A stretch of 18,722 nt of DNA, taken from positions 1-18,722 of the forward strand of contig JBLNBW010000116.1 of NCBI GenBank assembly GCA_050260255.1. Reading direction: 5' to 3'. Position numbers and translations under genes: made by a program. Of this stretch, positions 1 to 8,500 are shown in pieces (within the stretch, counting starts at the first letter, position 1; each line of letters begins with the position of its first letter). The notes below the pieces were generated by a model that did no database searches, was not told the DNA's origin, and saw only the letters and a program-made list of their open reading frames with translations. Origin of the DNA: JAQGMV01 sp050260255 (GTDB lineage: Bacteria > Pseudomonadota > Gammaproteobacteria > Burkholderiales > SG8-41).

Positions 1-591
1 GCCGTGCTCCTCCTCGACGAGATCGAGAAGGCCCACCCGGACATCTTCAACCTGCTCCTGCAGGTGATGGACCACGCGACGCTCACCGACAACAACGGCC
101 GCAAGGCCGACTTCCGCAACGTGGTCATCATCATGACGACCAACGCGGGTGCTGCCGAGCTTTCGAAGACGTCGATGGGGTTCACGCCGGCGAAGCAGTC
201 GGGCGACGAGATGGGCGAGATCAAGCGGCTCTTCACGCCGGAGTTCCGCAACCGGCTGGATGCGATCATCTCGTTCCAGGCGCTCACCCAGGAGATCATC
301 CTGCGCGTGGTCGACAAGTTCCTCATGCAGCTCGAGGACCAGCTCCACGAGAAGAAGGTCGACATCACGTTCAGCGCGAAGCTCAAGGATTACCTCGCGA
401 AGAAGGGATTCGATCCGCTCATGGGTGCGCGGCCGATGGCGCGGCTCATCCAGGATACGATACGCAGCGCTCTTGCCGACGAGCTTCTGTTCGGCCGGCT
501 GGTGGGCGGCGGCAAAGTTACGGTGGACCTGGACGACGAGGACAAGGTACGCCTCGAGTTCGCAGAGGAAGCTGCGGCCGGCGTAGCGTAA
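1..591 (+). CDS. clpA: ATP-dependent Clp protease ATP-binding subunit ClpA (C-terminal part)
   Basis: The open frame runs in from the left edge and encodes the last 196 residues of a Clp/Hsp100 AAA+ unfoldase. It begins at the Walker B motif of the second ATPase domain (LLLDEIEKAH). Then come the sensor 1 motif MTTNAG (nt 133-150), the arginine-finger segment PEFRNRLD (about nt 238-261) and the sensor 2 motif GARPM (nt 424-438). Between sensor 1 and the arginine finger lies a Met-Gly-Phe tripeptide (nt 175-183). It sits where ClpA and ClpX carry the I/L/V-G-F/L loop that docks on ClpP, which argues for ClpA rather than the ClpB disaggregase. ClpAP unfolds and degrades cytoplasmic proteins, classically N-degron substrates delivered by ClpS. 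The N-terminal domain and first AAA+ module lie outside the window. The stop is TAA at 589-591. Confidence 0.94.
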   Translation, partial: AVLLLDEIEKAHPDIFNLLLQVMDHATLTDNNGRKADFRNVVIIMTTNAGAAELSKTSMGFTPAKQSGDEMGEIKRLFTPEFRNRLDAIISFQALTQEIILRVVDKFLMQLEDQLHEKKVDITFSAKLKDYLAKKGFDPLMGARPMARLIQDTIRSALADELLFGRLVGGGKVTVDLDDEDKVRLEFAEEAAAGVA

Positions 592-616
592 GCTTTAGCC
601 GCTCGTTCGCGATATT

Positions 617-652
617 TGCATGCGCCGGCCCCTCAAAAGGCCGGCGCATGCA
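617..652 (+). terminator. Perfect 14-bp hairpin after clpA
   Basis: Arms 617-630 (TGCATGCGCCGGCC) and 639-652 are exact reverse complements with an 8-nt loop, starting 25 nt after the clpA stop. No T-tract follows, so this is not a textbook intrinsic terminator. Its place between clpA and fccA suggests it ends clpA transcripts or protects their 3' end. It would also lie in any clpA-fccAB read-through RNA, about 33 nt before the fccA start. Confidence 0.5.
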
Positions 653-685
653 CGTACCGGTTGCATTCAACCAGGGAGGAGTCCT

Positions 686-1018
686 ATGCCGTCTCGCAGG
701 CGACTTTGTGTCGCTCCCGTCCTGTTCTGCGCCGTGTTTACCATGCCCGCCGTCGCGCAAGGTACCGACACTGCGGCTCGCGCGCTTGCCGCTACATGCT
801 TTACCTGCCATGGTCCGGACGGGCGCAGCGTCGGCGGCGTACCACCCACCCTGGCCGGCCGCGACCGCGACGAGCTCATCGGGCAGATGAAGGACTTCAA
901 GACCGGCAAGCGTCCCGCAACGATCATGCATCAGCACGCGAAGGGCTACACCGATGCGCAGATCGAGCAGATCGCCGGCTATTTCGCGTCTGTGCCAGCA
1001 CGCAGCGCCGGAAAGTGA
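686..1018 (+). CDS. fccA: Sulfide dehydrogenase cytochrome c subunit (monohaem FccA-like)
   Basis: This 110-residue exported class I cytochrome c is the probable electron-accepting subunit of flavocytochrome c sulfide dehydrogenase. It should take electrons from the FAD subunit encoded 10 bp downstream and pass them to the periplasmic cytochrome pool. Residues 1-25 form a signal peptide (basic start, hydrophobic core, ending AVAQ). The single haem site is CFTCH at residues 38-42. Met81, in the segment PATIMHQHAKGYTD, is the likely distal haem ligand; this segment resembles known FccA proteins. The Allochromatium subunit has two haems, while shorter monohaem forms occur in other sulfur oxidisers, and this is the short type. 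I chose ATG 686 over the frame's upstream ATG at 620 because GGGAGGAG (674-681) lies just before it and the signal peptide starts there. A small inverted repeat (659-663/668-672) sits just upstream of the ribosome site. Confidence 0.85.
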   Translation: MPSRRRLCVAPVLFCAVFTMPAVAQGTDTAARALAATCFTCHGPDGRSVGGVPPTLAGRDRDELIGQMKDFKTGKRPATIMHQHAKGYTDAQIEQIAGYFASVPARSAGK

Positions 1019-1028
1019 GGAGGACGAC

Positions 1029-2297
1029 ATGGCACTTCAGCGACGCGAATTCTTGAAGCTGTTGGGCGCCGTATCGGGCACAGCCGCTCTCGCCAGCTGC
1101 GCTACGACCGGCGGGGGATCGGCCGGACGTGTGGTTGTCATCGGCGCAGGATACGGCGGAGCGACTGCCGCGAAATACGTGAAGCTGTGGGCGCCCGACA
1201 TCGACGTGACGCTCGCCGAGCGCGAGGCGCAATTCATATCCTGCCCGCTGAGCAACCTCGTGCTCGGCGGCAATGCGCAGATGAGCGACGTTACCCGGGG
1301 CTATGACGGGCTGCGCAAACACGGCCTGCGCCTGCTGCACGACGCGGCCGTTGCCGTTGATCCCGCGAAGCGCGAAGTGCGTCTCGCGAGCGGCACCATC
1401 CTCGCATACGACCGTTTGATCGTCTCGCCCGGCGTGGATCTCAATTACGCGCCATTACCCGGCTTGCAAAGCGCCGATGCGCAGTCGCGCGTGTTGCACG
1501 CATGGAAGGCCGGCCCGCAAACGGTTGCGCTGCGCAAGCAGCTGGAAAGCATGCGCGACGGCGGCGTGTTCGTGATACATATTCCGCGCGCGCCGTTCCG
1601 TTGTCCGCCGGGCCCGTACGAGCGTGCCTGCCAAGTCGCCGACTATTTCAAGCGCGCGAAGCCGAAGTCCAAGATCATCGTGCTGGACACCAACGAGGAC
1701 ATCATCTCGAAGAAGGGGTTGTTTCTCGCGGCATGGAATGGCCTCTACAAGGGCATGATCGAGTATCAGCCGAACAGCGAGCTCACCGATGTCGATGCGA
1801 AGACGCTGACGGCGAAGTTGCAGTTCGACGATGTGAAGGCGGATGTGCTCAACGTCGTGCCGCCGCAACGTGCTGCCGACATTGCCCGGCAGGCCGGCCT
1901 CACGGCCACTCACGGTTGGTGCGACATCGATTGGGTGACCTATGAGTCCAAGCTGGTGCCCGGTGTGCATGTGCTGGGCGATGCCACGCTTTCCGCACCC
2001 GCCATGCCGAAGTCCGCGACGATGGCGAATCAGCATGCGAAAGTGTGTGCAGCTGCCGTCATCGCATTGATCAAGGGCGTGCCGGTCAATCCCTCGCCTG
2101 TCATCCTCAACACCTGCTACAGCTTCGTCGACGGCAGGAATGTGATGCACGTCGCATCGGTGCACCAGTATGACGGCGCGCAGAAGACCATGGTGCCCAT
2201 CAAGGGCGCGGGCGGCTTGTCCGACAAGGCGAGCGAGCTCGAAGCCACATTCGCGTGGGGCTGGGCGCGCAACATCTGGGCAGACACGCTGGCGTGA
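1029..2297 (+). CDS. fccB: Sulfide dehydrogenase FAD subunit (flavocytochrome c flavoprotein)
   Basis: This 422-residue FAD protein of the FccB/SoxF family oxidises sulfide in the periplasm. The FAD-binding GxGxxG motif is IGAGYGGATAA at about 38-48. Cys72 (ISCPLSN) aligns by eye with the cysteine that carries covalent FAD in Allochromatium FccB. Cys192 (FRCPPGPYER) and Cys298 (GWCDIDWVTYES) match the redox-active cysteine pair. The C-terminal part, from about residue 350, fits the flavocytochrome c sulfide dehydrogenase flavin-binding domain. The N-terminus has a twin-arginine motif (QRREFLK, 4-10), a hydrophobic stretch and then LASC at 21-24, which resembles a lipobox, so the mature protein may be a Tat-exported lipoprotein. 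ATG 1029 is preferred over 954 because GAGGAGGA (1017-1024) precedes it and overlaps the fccA stop. No sox genes are visible nearby. Confidence 0.92.
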   Translation: MALQRREFLKLLGAVSGTAALASCATTGGGSAGRVVVIGAGYGGATAAKYVKLWAPDIDVTLAEREAQFISCPLSNLVLGGNAQMSDVTRGYDGLRKHGLRLLHDAAVAVDPAKREVRLASGTILAYDRLIVSPGVDLNYAPLPGLQSADAQSRVLHAWKAGPQTVALRKQLESMRDGGVFVIHIPRAPFRCPPGPYERACQVADYFKRAKPKSKIIVLDTNEDIISKKGLFLAAWNGLYKGMIEYQPNSELTDVDAKTLTAKLQFDDVKADVLNVVPPQRAADIARQAGLTATHGWCDIDWVTYESKLVPGVHVLGDATLSAPAMPKSATMANQHAKVCAAAVIALIKGVPVNPSPVILNTCYSFVDGRNVMHVASVHQYDGAQKTMVPIKGAGGLSDKASELEATFAWGWARNIWADTLA

Positions 2298-2300
2298 GGG

Positions 2301-2693
2301 TTAGCGCGAACGTGAGGCCCACCGGGAAGTTCGCGGCGGGATGAGCCAGTACGTCGCCGCTACGACAATGGCAAAAGCGGCGTACGCGGCGACGAACACG
2401 TACTCGGGGAAGTGGTAGTACATGACGCGATGCGCCCAGCGCGCGATGAAACCCTCGTCGTGCCGGACGCCACGCAGCGCGTCCTCCCATACCGTCAGCG
2501 GACACACCATCCCGAGCAGCGCTTCCGCCGTGACGAACAGTATCGCGGCGAGATGCGCAAGGCGGAAGACGCGGCATCGTATCCACGACCATTCTCGCCA
2601 CGCGCCGATCCAGATGAGCGGCAGGCTGCCAACGACGAAGAGTACGAACCCGAAGTGCAGGACGAGCAGCGCGTCGGCGAGGACCACACTCAC
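2301..2693 (-). CDS. DUF2784-family membrane protein
   Basis: This 130-residue integral membrane protein has three clear hydrophobic segments at about residues 6-30, 45-63 and 97-118. The motif CPLTVWE at 64-70, the W-rich linker (WREWSW) and a conserved-looking HRVMYYHFPEYVF stretch are typical of DUF2784, a family with no assigned biochemical role that I know of. The start is GTG at 2693-2691 with a purine-rich GGGAGAG upstream. It follows the sulfurtransferase gene by 28 bp on the same strand and is probably the last gene of that transcript. Its stop is only 3 bp from the fccB stop on the opposite strand, leaving no room for a separate terminator between them. Confidence 0.8.
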   Translation of the reverse strand: MSVVLADALLVLHFGFVLFVVGSLPLIWIGAWREWSWIRCRVFRLAHLAAILFVTAEALLGMVCPLTVWEDALRGVRHDEGFIARWAHRVMYYHFPEYVFVAAYAAFAIVVAATYWLIPPRTSRWASRSR

Positions 2694-2721
2694 TGGAGCG
2701 CTCTCCCGGTCGCGTGCCGGG

Positions 2722-3564
2722 TCAGCGTGCGACCGGGCGCGCCGGGTCGCTCACCCATTCGCTCCATGAGCCGGGGTAAAGGCGCGAACCGTGCAAACCT
2801 GCATGCTCCATCGCAAGCAGGTTGTGACACGCGGTCACGCCGGAACCGCATTGATGGATCACTTGTGCAGGCGCTCCCGCGCCGAGCGCTCGCTGCATCT
2901 CCTGCCTGAGAACAACAGCGGACTTGAACCGTCCCGACGCGTCGAGATTGTCGCGGAAGAAACGGTTGATGGCCCCTGGTATGTGGCCGCCCACGGGATC
3001 GAGCGTCTCGTTTTCGCCGCGAAAACGGTCGGCGCTCCGCGCGTCGAGCACACAGGCCTCGGTACTGTCCAGATGGCGCAGCAGGAATCCGGCATCGACG
3101 GCGAGCTGAGGCTGCAGCTGCGGAATGAAGCAGGCCTGTTTGGCAGCCGGCACGTCCGCCGTCGTGGGATGTCCGCCCTCGGTCCAGGCCTGCCAACCCC
3201 CGTCGAGCACCGCAACCTGCGCGTGACCCAGCCAGCGCAGCATCCACCACAGCCGCGCCGCGTAGCACCCGCCGCTGGCATCGTAGGCGACGACTTGCGT
3301 GTCGTTACCGATGCCGCATTCGCCGAGCCGTATGGCGAGCGCTTGCGGGTCCGGCAATGGATGGCGTCCATTGCGCCCGGTGCACGGTCCGGACAGATCG
3401 TCGTCGAGGTGCAGGAAGCGCGCTCCCGGAACGTGCGCGAGGCGGTATTCGCGCCGCCCGAGCTCCACGTCGCCCAGGTCGTACCGACAATCGCACACCA
3501 CCCAGTGCGCATCGTCCAGATGGCGGGCGAGTTCCAAGGCCGAAATGAGGGTCGTGTACTGCAC
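2722..3564 (-). CDS. sseA: Sulfurtransferase, tandem rhodanese domains (3-mercaptopyruvate type)
   Basis: This 280-residue protein has two rhodanese domains, about residues 5-130 and 155-275. The catalytic loop CGSGVTAC starts at Cys239. The C-G-S/T-G-V-T-A form is characteristic of 3-mercaptopyruvate sulfurtransferases, whereas classical thiosulfate rhodaneses have CRKGVTA, so mercaptopyruvate is the likelier donor. DAR at 174-176 and the RFRGENE segment at 180-186 fit the substrate-binding arginines of the family. No signal peptide is visible, so it should be cytoplasmic. The start is a GTG (3564-3562) giving MQYTTLIS, 14 bp after the upstream FAH-family stop and with only a weak ribosome site. 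The tight spacing suggests cotranscription with that gene and with the DUF2784 gene downstream. Thiosulfate rhodanese activity remains possible. Confidence 0.88.
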   Translation of the reverse strand: MQYTTLISALELARHLDDAHWVVCDCRYDLGDVELGRREYRLAHVPGARFLHLDDDLSGPCTGRNGRHPLPDPQALAIRLGECGIGNDTQVVAYDASGGCYAARLWWMLRWLGHAQVAVLDGGWQAWTEGGHPTTADVPAAKQACFIPQLQPQLAVDAGFLLRHLDSTEACVLDARSADRFRGENETLDPVGGHIPGAINRFFRDNLDASGRFKSAVVLRQEMQRALGAGAPAQVIHQCGSGVTACHNLLAMEHAGLHGSRLYPGSWSEWVSDPARPVAR

Positions 3565-3578
3565 GGTGCGCGTTCGCT

Positions 3579-4472
3579 CTATCCGCCGATCGTGTTGCGC
3601 AGGAGTCCGAGACCCGCGATTTCGGTCTCCATCACGTCGCCCTGCTTCATAAACTCCGGCGGCGTGCGCGCATGACCGACGCCGGCGGGCGTGCCGGTAA
3701 GGATAATGTCGCCCGGCTCCAGCGTAAGACCCGCGGAAAGCTCCGCGATGATGCGCGGTATCTTGAAATACATGTAGCTCGTATTCGAATCCTGCTTTGC
3801 CACGCCGTTGACGCGGCAGGTGATCCGGAGATCGTTCGGATCCGGTATCTCATCCGCCGTCGCGATCCACGGTCCCATCGGCAGGTGTCCGTCGAGGCTC
3901 TTGCCCTTGAACCATTGCTGCCCGTGCTGGCGCTGTACTTCGCGCGCCGACACGTCGTTCGCCACGGTATAGCCGAAGATATGCTTCGTCGCATCGGCTT
4001 CCTTGATGTTGATGCCGCCCGTGCCGATGACCACGGCGAGCTCCACTTCCCAGTCCAGTTTCTCAGTTACGCCGGCGTGCGTCGGCACGGAATCGTACGG
4101 TCCATTCACGGCCGTCGGCGCCTTGGTAAAGAAGGCCGGGTGGAGCGGCATCTCCTGGACGTGCGGGCGCGCTTTCTTTCCTTCCTCGAAGTGCTCCGTA
4201 TAGTTCCAGCCGACGCAGAACACATTCTTACGAGGACGTGGTATGGGCGCCAGCAGCCGCACGCCATCGAGAGGAAGCGCCTGGGTCGCCTTCGCGACGG
4301 CATCTTTCACCCATGCGAGGGCAGCCGGCCCCGCTTCGATGAGCGACAGCATATCGCCGGTGTTGAACGGTGCGTTGCCGGCGCCCGAGAGATCGAGGAC
4401 CTCCTTACCATTACGCACCACGCCTATGCGCGCGCGGTCCGATGCACTGCTTCTGTACGTGACCAGTCTCAT
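3579..4472 (-). CDS. Fumarylacetoacetate hydrolase (FAH) family protein
   Basis: This 297-residue enzyme of the FAH/acylpyruvase/hydratase superfamily has a small N-terminal domain (about 1-70) and the mixed beta-roll catalytic domain (about 75-295). The metal-binding acidic triad is visible as Glu142 and Glu144 (DWEVELAVVIG) and Asp173 (VANDVSAREVQ). The H94/E97 pair in VGWNYTEHFEEGKK, together with KGKSLDGHLPMGPW and the late motif ILTGTPAGVG, is typical of the family. Members hydrolyse, hydrate or decarboxylate 2-oxo or acylpyruvate-type substrates, and the exact substrate cannot be read from sequence. The ATG at 4472 has a good ribosome site (AGGGGAA). No aromatic-degradation genes sit beside it, so a general acylpyruvase or oxaloacetate decarboxylase-like role is as plausible as a pathway-specific one. 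Confidence 0.88.
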   Translation of the reverse strand: MRLVTYRSSASDRARIGVVRNGKEVLDLSGAGNAPFNTGDMLSLIEAGPAALAWVKDAVAKATQALPLDGVRLLAPIPRPRKNVFCVGWNYTEHFEEGKKARPHVQEMPLHPAFFTKAPTAVNGPYDSVPTHAGVTEKLDWEVELAVVIGTGGINIKEADATKHIFGYTVANDVSAREVQRQHGQQWFKGKSLDGHLPMGPWIATADEIPDPNDLRITCRVNGVAKQDSNTSYMYFKIPRIIAELSAGLTLEPGDIILTGTPAGVGHARTPPEFMKQGDVMETEIAGLGLLRNTIGG

Positions 4473-4539
4473 AGTTCTTCCCCTAGTAAGTTTGCGGCGG
4501 TAACTGATGCCGTGCGTTTGCGATTGTGCGCGACCCCTG

Positions 4540-5511
4540 CTAGCGAGCGAGGCGCTTGTATCGTTCGGTTGCTTTCACGAGCTCGGCGCAGATGCCGGGC
4601 TCCCATGCTGCATGACCGGCGTCGGGCACGATGATGTACTCGGCCTCCGGCCAGGCTTGATGCAGATCGTCAGCCGTGACGATAGGACACACGGCATCGT
4701 AGCGACCCTGAACGATGATGCCCGGTATGCCCCGTATGCGGTGCACGTTGTCGAGCAGCGAGTTGCTCGGCAGGAAAATGTCGTGCATGAAATAGTGTGC
4801 CTCGATCCGCGCAAGGCCCAGGGCGACGACATCGCCCGCGAAATATGCGACCGTCTCCGGGCTCGGGCGCAAGGTCGAGCATGCGCCTTCGTATGTGCCC
4901 CAAGCTCGCGCCGCCGGCATGTGCACCGCAGGATCCGGATCGACGAGGCGCCGATAATAGGCGGCGAGTAAATCCTTGCGCTCTGCGGCGGGTATCGGTG
5001 CCGCGAACGTGCGCCACGCTTCGGGAAACAACGTGCGCAGTCCGTACATGAACCAGTCGATCTCGCTTTTCCGGCAGAGGAAGATGCCGCGCAGTATGAG
5101 ACCGACGCACCGCTCCGGGTGCGCTTCGGCATACGCGAGTGCGAGCGTGCTGCCCCACGAGCCGCCAAAGATGATCCAGCGATCTATGCCGAGCTGCTTG
5201 CGCAGCCGTTCGATGTCTGCGATCAACTGCGGCGTAGTGTTGTCGCGCAACTCGCCGAGCGGCTGCGAGCGGCCGGCGCCGCGCTGGTCGTAAATGACGA
5301 TGCGGTAATGAGCGGGATCGAAGAAACGTCGATGGCCGGGCGCGGCGCCGGCGCCCGGGCCCCCATGCAGGAACAGGACCGGCGCACCATGCGGGTTGCC
5401 GCTCTGTTCCCAATACATGCGATGCACGGCGTCGAGCGCGAGCATACCGCTCGCGTACGGCTCGATATCAGGATAGAGCGCGGTGCGCTCGCTGGCCGGC
5501 AGATCGGGCAT
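4540..5511 (-). CDS. pip: Proline iminopeptidase (alpha/beta hydrolase)
   Basis: This 323-residue cytoplasmic peptidase of the S33 family removes N-terminal proline from peptides. The oxyanion-hole motif HGGPGAG is at 49-55, followed by YDQRGAGRS at 74-82. The nucleophile Ser118 lies in GGSWGS, and Asp272 (GRYDAVCP) and His300 (DAGHAAWEP) complete the triad. The length and the opening LYPDIEPYASGML match the family. ATG 5511 puts the conserved N-terminus in the usual place. An in-frame GTG at 5547 would add 12 residues with no homology that I recognise, and neither start has a strong ribosome site. The gene lies 51 bp after tamB on the same strand, and 67 bp separate it from the FAH-family gene downstream. 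Confidence 0.92.
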   Translation of the reverse strand: MPDLPASERTALYPDIEPYASGMLALDAVHRMYWEQSGNPHGAPVLFLHGGPGAGAAPGHRRFFDPAHYRIVIYDQRGAGRSQPLGELRDNTTPQLIADIERLRKQLGIDRWIIFGGSWGSTLALAYAEAHPERCVGLILRGIFLCRKSEIDWFMYGLRTLFPEAWRTFAAPIPAAERKDLLAAYYRRLVDPDPAVHMPAARAWGTYEGACSTLRPSPETVAYFAGDVVALGLARIEAHYFMHDIFLPSNSLLDNVHRIRGIPGIIVQGRYDAVCPIVTADDLHQAWPEAEYIIVPDAGHAAWEPGICAELVKATERYKRLAR

Positions 5512-5562
5512 GGCGCGGACTACGGAAAAGAGCTCGCAACATAACACACGGACATGCCACGC

Positions 5563-8500
5563 TCAATCGAACGCATAACGGAAGAACAGGCCTGCTGCGC
5601 TGATCTGGCCCGCTTCGGCGCGCAGGAGAAAGCGCCGCGTGAGGTTGTACTCGACTTTGAGTGCGTTGGTGGCCGTGCCGAGTCCCTGCTCGTAAATCAC
5701 GTAGAGCTTGTTCGATATTCGCTTGCCGACCGCGAGCACCTGATTCGCGAGCGGACCGCCACCGCCGCCGCCACCGCCGCCACCGCCGCGCACGGCCAGA
5801 GTATCGAGCCCCAACTTGTTGGCGAACGAGCCTTCTCCCGGCTTGGCTTGTCCGAACAATGCCGCCGCGGCGAGCGGCAACATCGCGAGATCGGCGCGCG
5901 ACGCATCGGCCGGTCCATGGCCCAGCACGAGCCACGACAGCGCTTCGCCTTCGGCCACCGGCGGATCGGACACCACGCGCACGAGCGGCGCGTGCACCGT
6001 TCCCGTCACCGCCACGCCCGCTTCGACCGCCTGATTCTTGCGCATCGCCAGTATGTCGAGCCCCGGATTGTCGAGCGGACCTCCGAAGGCGAGTTGTCCA
6101 CGCTCTATCTGCAGCCGCTGTCCATACGCCTCGTATGTGCCACGCTGGGTGCGCAGTGTCCCGCGTGCGAGCAGCTTGCCGCGTTCATCGGTCGTGATGC
6201 CTACGCGTCCTTCTATCCATGCATCGAGGCCGTAGCCCACGATGCGCAGGTCATTGCCGAAGTCCAGTGTGAGATCGAGCGCAGCGCGCGATAGCGCCGG
6301 CGGCTCCTCCTGCTTCGGTGCGCGACCGGCGACGATGACGTCGGGCCCCAGGACCGGCAAGCTCGTCTCCGCGAACTGAAAGTAGCCTTGGTTGGCATAG
6401 AGCTTCCCGGTGAGCGCTATCTTGCCGCGCTCCAGCGATCCATTGCCGCTGCCTGTGACCACCAGGCGCCGGTCTGGTCGCGCGAGCACCATGAGCCGCT
6501 CGGCACGCCAATCCAGGCTTGCCCGCTGACCTTCAGCCATCGCAAGACGTCCTTGCGCAGTCAAAGTTCCGGTACCGCCATGGATGAGGAACTCGCGCAC
6601 TTCGATTTGATTCGATTGCAGCGTCGCACGCAGCGTGCCATCGCGCAGCTCTATGCCTTGCGGCGGAAGGGCAACAACGAGCCGGTCGGCGTCGACCGTG
6701 CCGCTCACCACCGGTGCTCCGACCGTGCCCGTGCCCTTGAGGTCGGCGCGCACGCGGCCATCGAGATGCGCCGTGCTTCCGATGAGTCCCGAAAGCGCCG
6801 CTAATCGGGCGATCTCCAAGTGCGACGAGAAACGCACGGCCGACTGTTTGTCGATGCGCTCCATGCCGCCGGCCTGCCTCGTCGCGACGCTGCCTTCCGC
6901 CGTGCCGCTTGCCAGCGCGCTCCGCACCACCGACTGCATTTCCAGTCTGCCGTTTACCAGCCGGCCTTCCGCGCGCAGCGTGTCGAGGCCCAGTGCAAGC
7001 GGCTGAGACGTGCCGACCGTCAGATCGCCGCTGTCACGTTCTACTGCGAAAGCGACAGCAAGCCGCGCTTCCTGCACGACTGACCAGCGGCCTGACAGGC
7101 GCAGCGTATCTTGCGGGCGCATCGCAATGCCGGCGAGCGCAGCGATCGGACGCGCCGGCAACTGCGAGAAGCGGCCCTCCGAATTGAGCACGCCATCGCG
7201 GTAACGGAAGCCGGCGACTGCCAGCTCGCCGCCCATGAGACGCGCGGCGAAAGGCCCTATCGAGACGCGTCGCGGGCTGAATGCGACGTCCACCGGCGCG
7301 GCAATCGCGAATGCCACCGGTGCGCTGTTGCGCGCCTGCTCGACCACGCCCGACCAGGCATGCCCGGCACGTTGCCATCCGCCGCGTGCCTGCAACGCGA
7401 AGTCGAGATCGCCGCCTTTTGCGCGCAACGCGAGCGTGTGCGCCTGCTCGGTACCGTTTGCTTCGATATCGACGCGATCGCCCGTCCAGCCGGCGGCTTG
7501 TACGCGGCTTGCCCCCAATGCCACGCGAAACCCGAGAACGTCACCGGCCTTCAGCTCACCCCGCAATGTCGCGCTGCCTGCGCGAGCCTCGTCCGCGTAC
7601 GCCAGCGCGCGGCCATTCAAGTCGGCTTGTATGCGAGGTGCGCGCCATGCGCCGGAGAGCTGCATAGTTCCAGTTACCGCGCCCGCCACGCGCTTGTCGG
7701 CGATTGCGAGATTGGCTGCATCTATGCGCACCGCGAGGGTATCGCCGGGCGCGCCGAATGCGCCGTCGGCGGCGATGCGGTTGCCGCCCCACGTAAGCTG
7801 GAGGTGCGCCGCAGTGATCCGCTGGCGCGCATAGGCCAAGGTGCCATTGCCGGCCAGCGATGCCCCGAGCAGCTGCGACCGGTCGAGCGCATAGCGCACC
7901 CGCACCTCCTCGCGCTCCAGCGCACCTTCGACATCGAGGCGTCCGCTGATCGAGCCATCGGGAAAGTCGCCCCACGCGGAGGGATCGAATCCGGTCAACG
8001 TCGCGTTCGCCGTATAGCGGCGCGCGCCGGCGAGGGAGAGTTGTGCCGCACCGCGTGCCTCGCTGCCGCGCGTGCTCGCCCGAAAGCGCGGCACACGAAG
8101 GTCGTCTCCGGCGCGAACTGCATCGAAGGCAAGCTGGATGTCCTGCTGCGTGAGCTGGGCGGACGCGCTCTGTTGCGATTCTTCGATCGCCGCGTCGACA
8201 TGTCCTCGCAACGCCGTCTGGCGCAGCGCACTGTGCAGGGCGCGCAGATCGACCGCGTGAGCATCGAGATGGAGATCGAGGCGAGCGGCGTTCGCCGTCG
8301 CGCGTCCCGACAGCTTGCCTGCGCCCGGAAGACCGATCTCGATCGCGTCGAGTACGGCCGTCTCGCGCGTGGCCGCGACACGGGCGTTCAGCGATGCGAC
8401 GGGGAGCAGCGCTTTGTCCCACGGACCAGGAAGCGCGTTTCTCAAGTGCACTGGACCGATCCACTCATTGCCCCGAGCGGACAACGCTGCGGTTAAGGAC

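Noticed and set aside
4473..4539. Possible promoter between pip and the FAH-family gene
   Set aside because: I looked for -35/-10 pairs on the minus strand in this 67-bp gap and found only poor partial matches, so no feature is called.
5512..5547. Longer proline iminopeptidase starting at GTG 5547
   Set aside because: The 12 extra residues (MLCCELFSVVRA) do not match the family start, and no ribosome site precedes the GTG. The ATG at 5511 is preferred, although its ribosome site is also weak.
7111..8496. 461-residue plus-strand frame inside tamB
   Set aside because: It is antisense to the central beta-repeat region of tamB, and its cysteine- and arginine-rich content with no domain pattern indicates a shadow frame.
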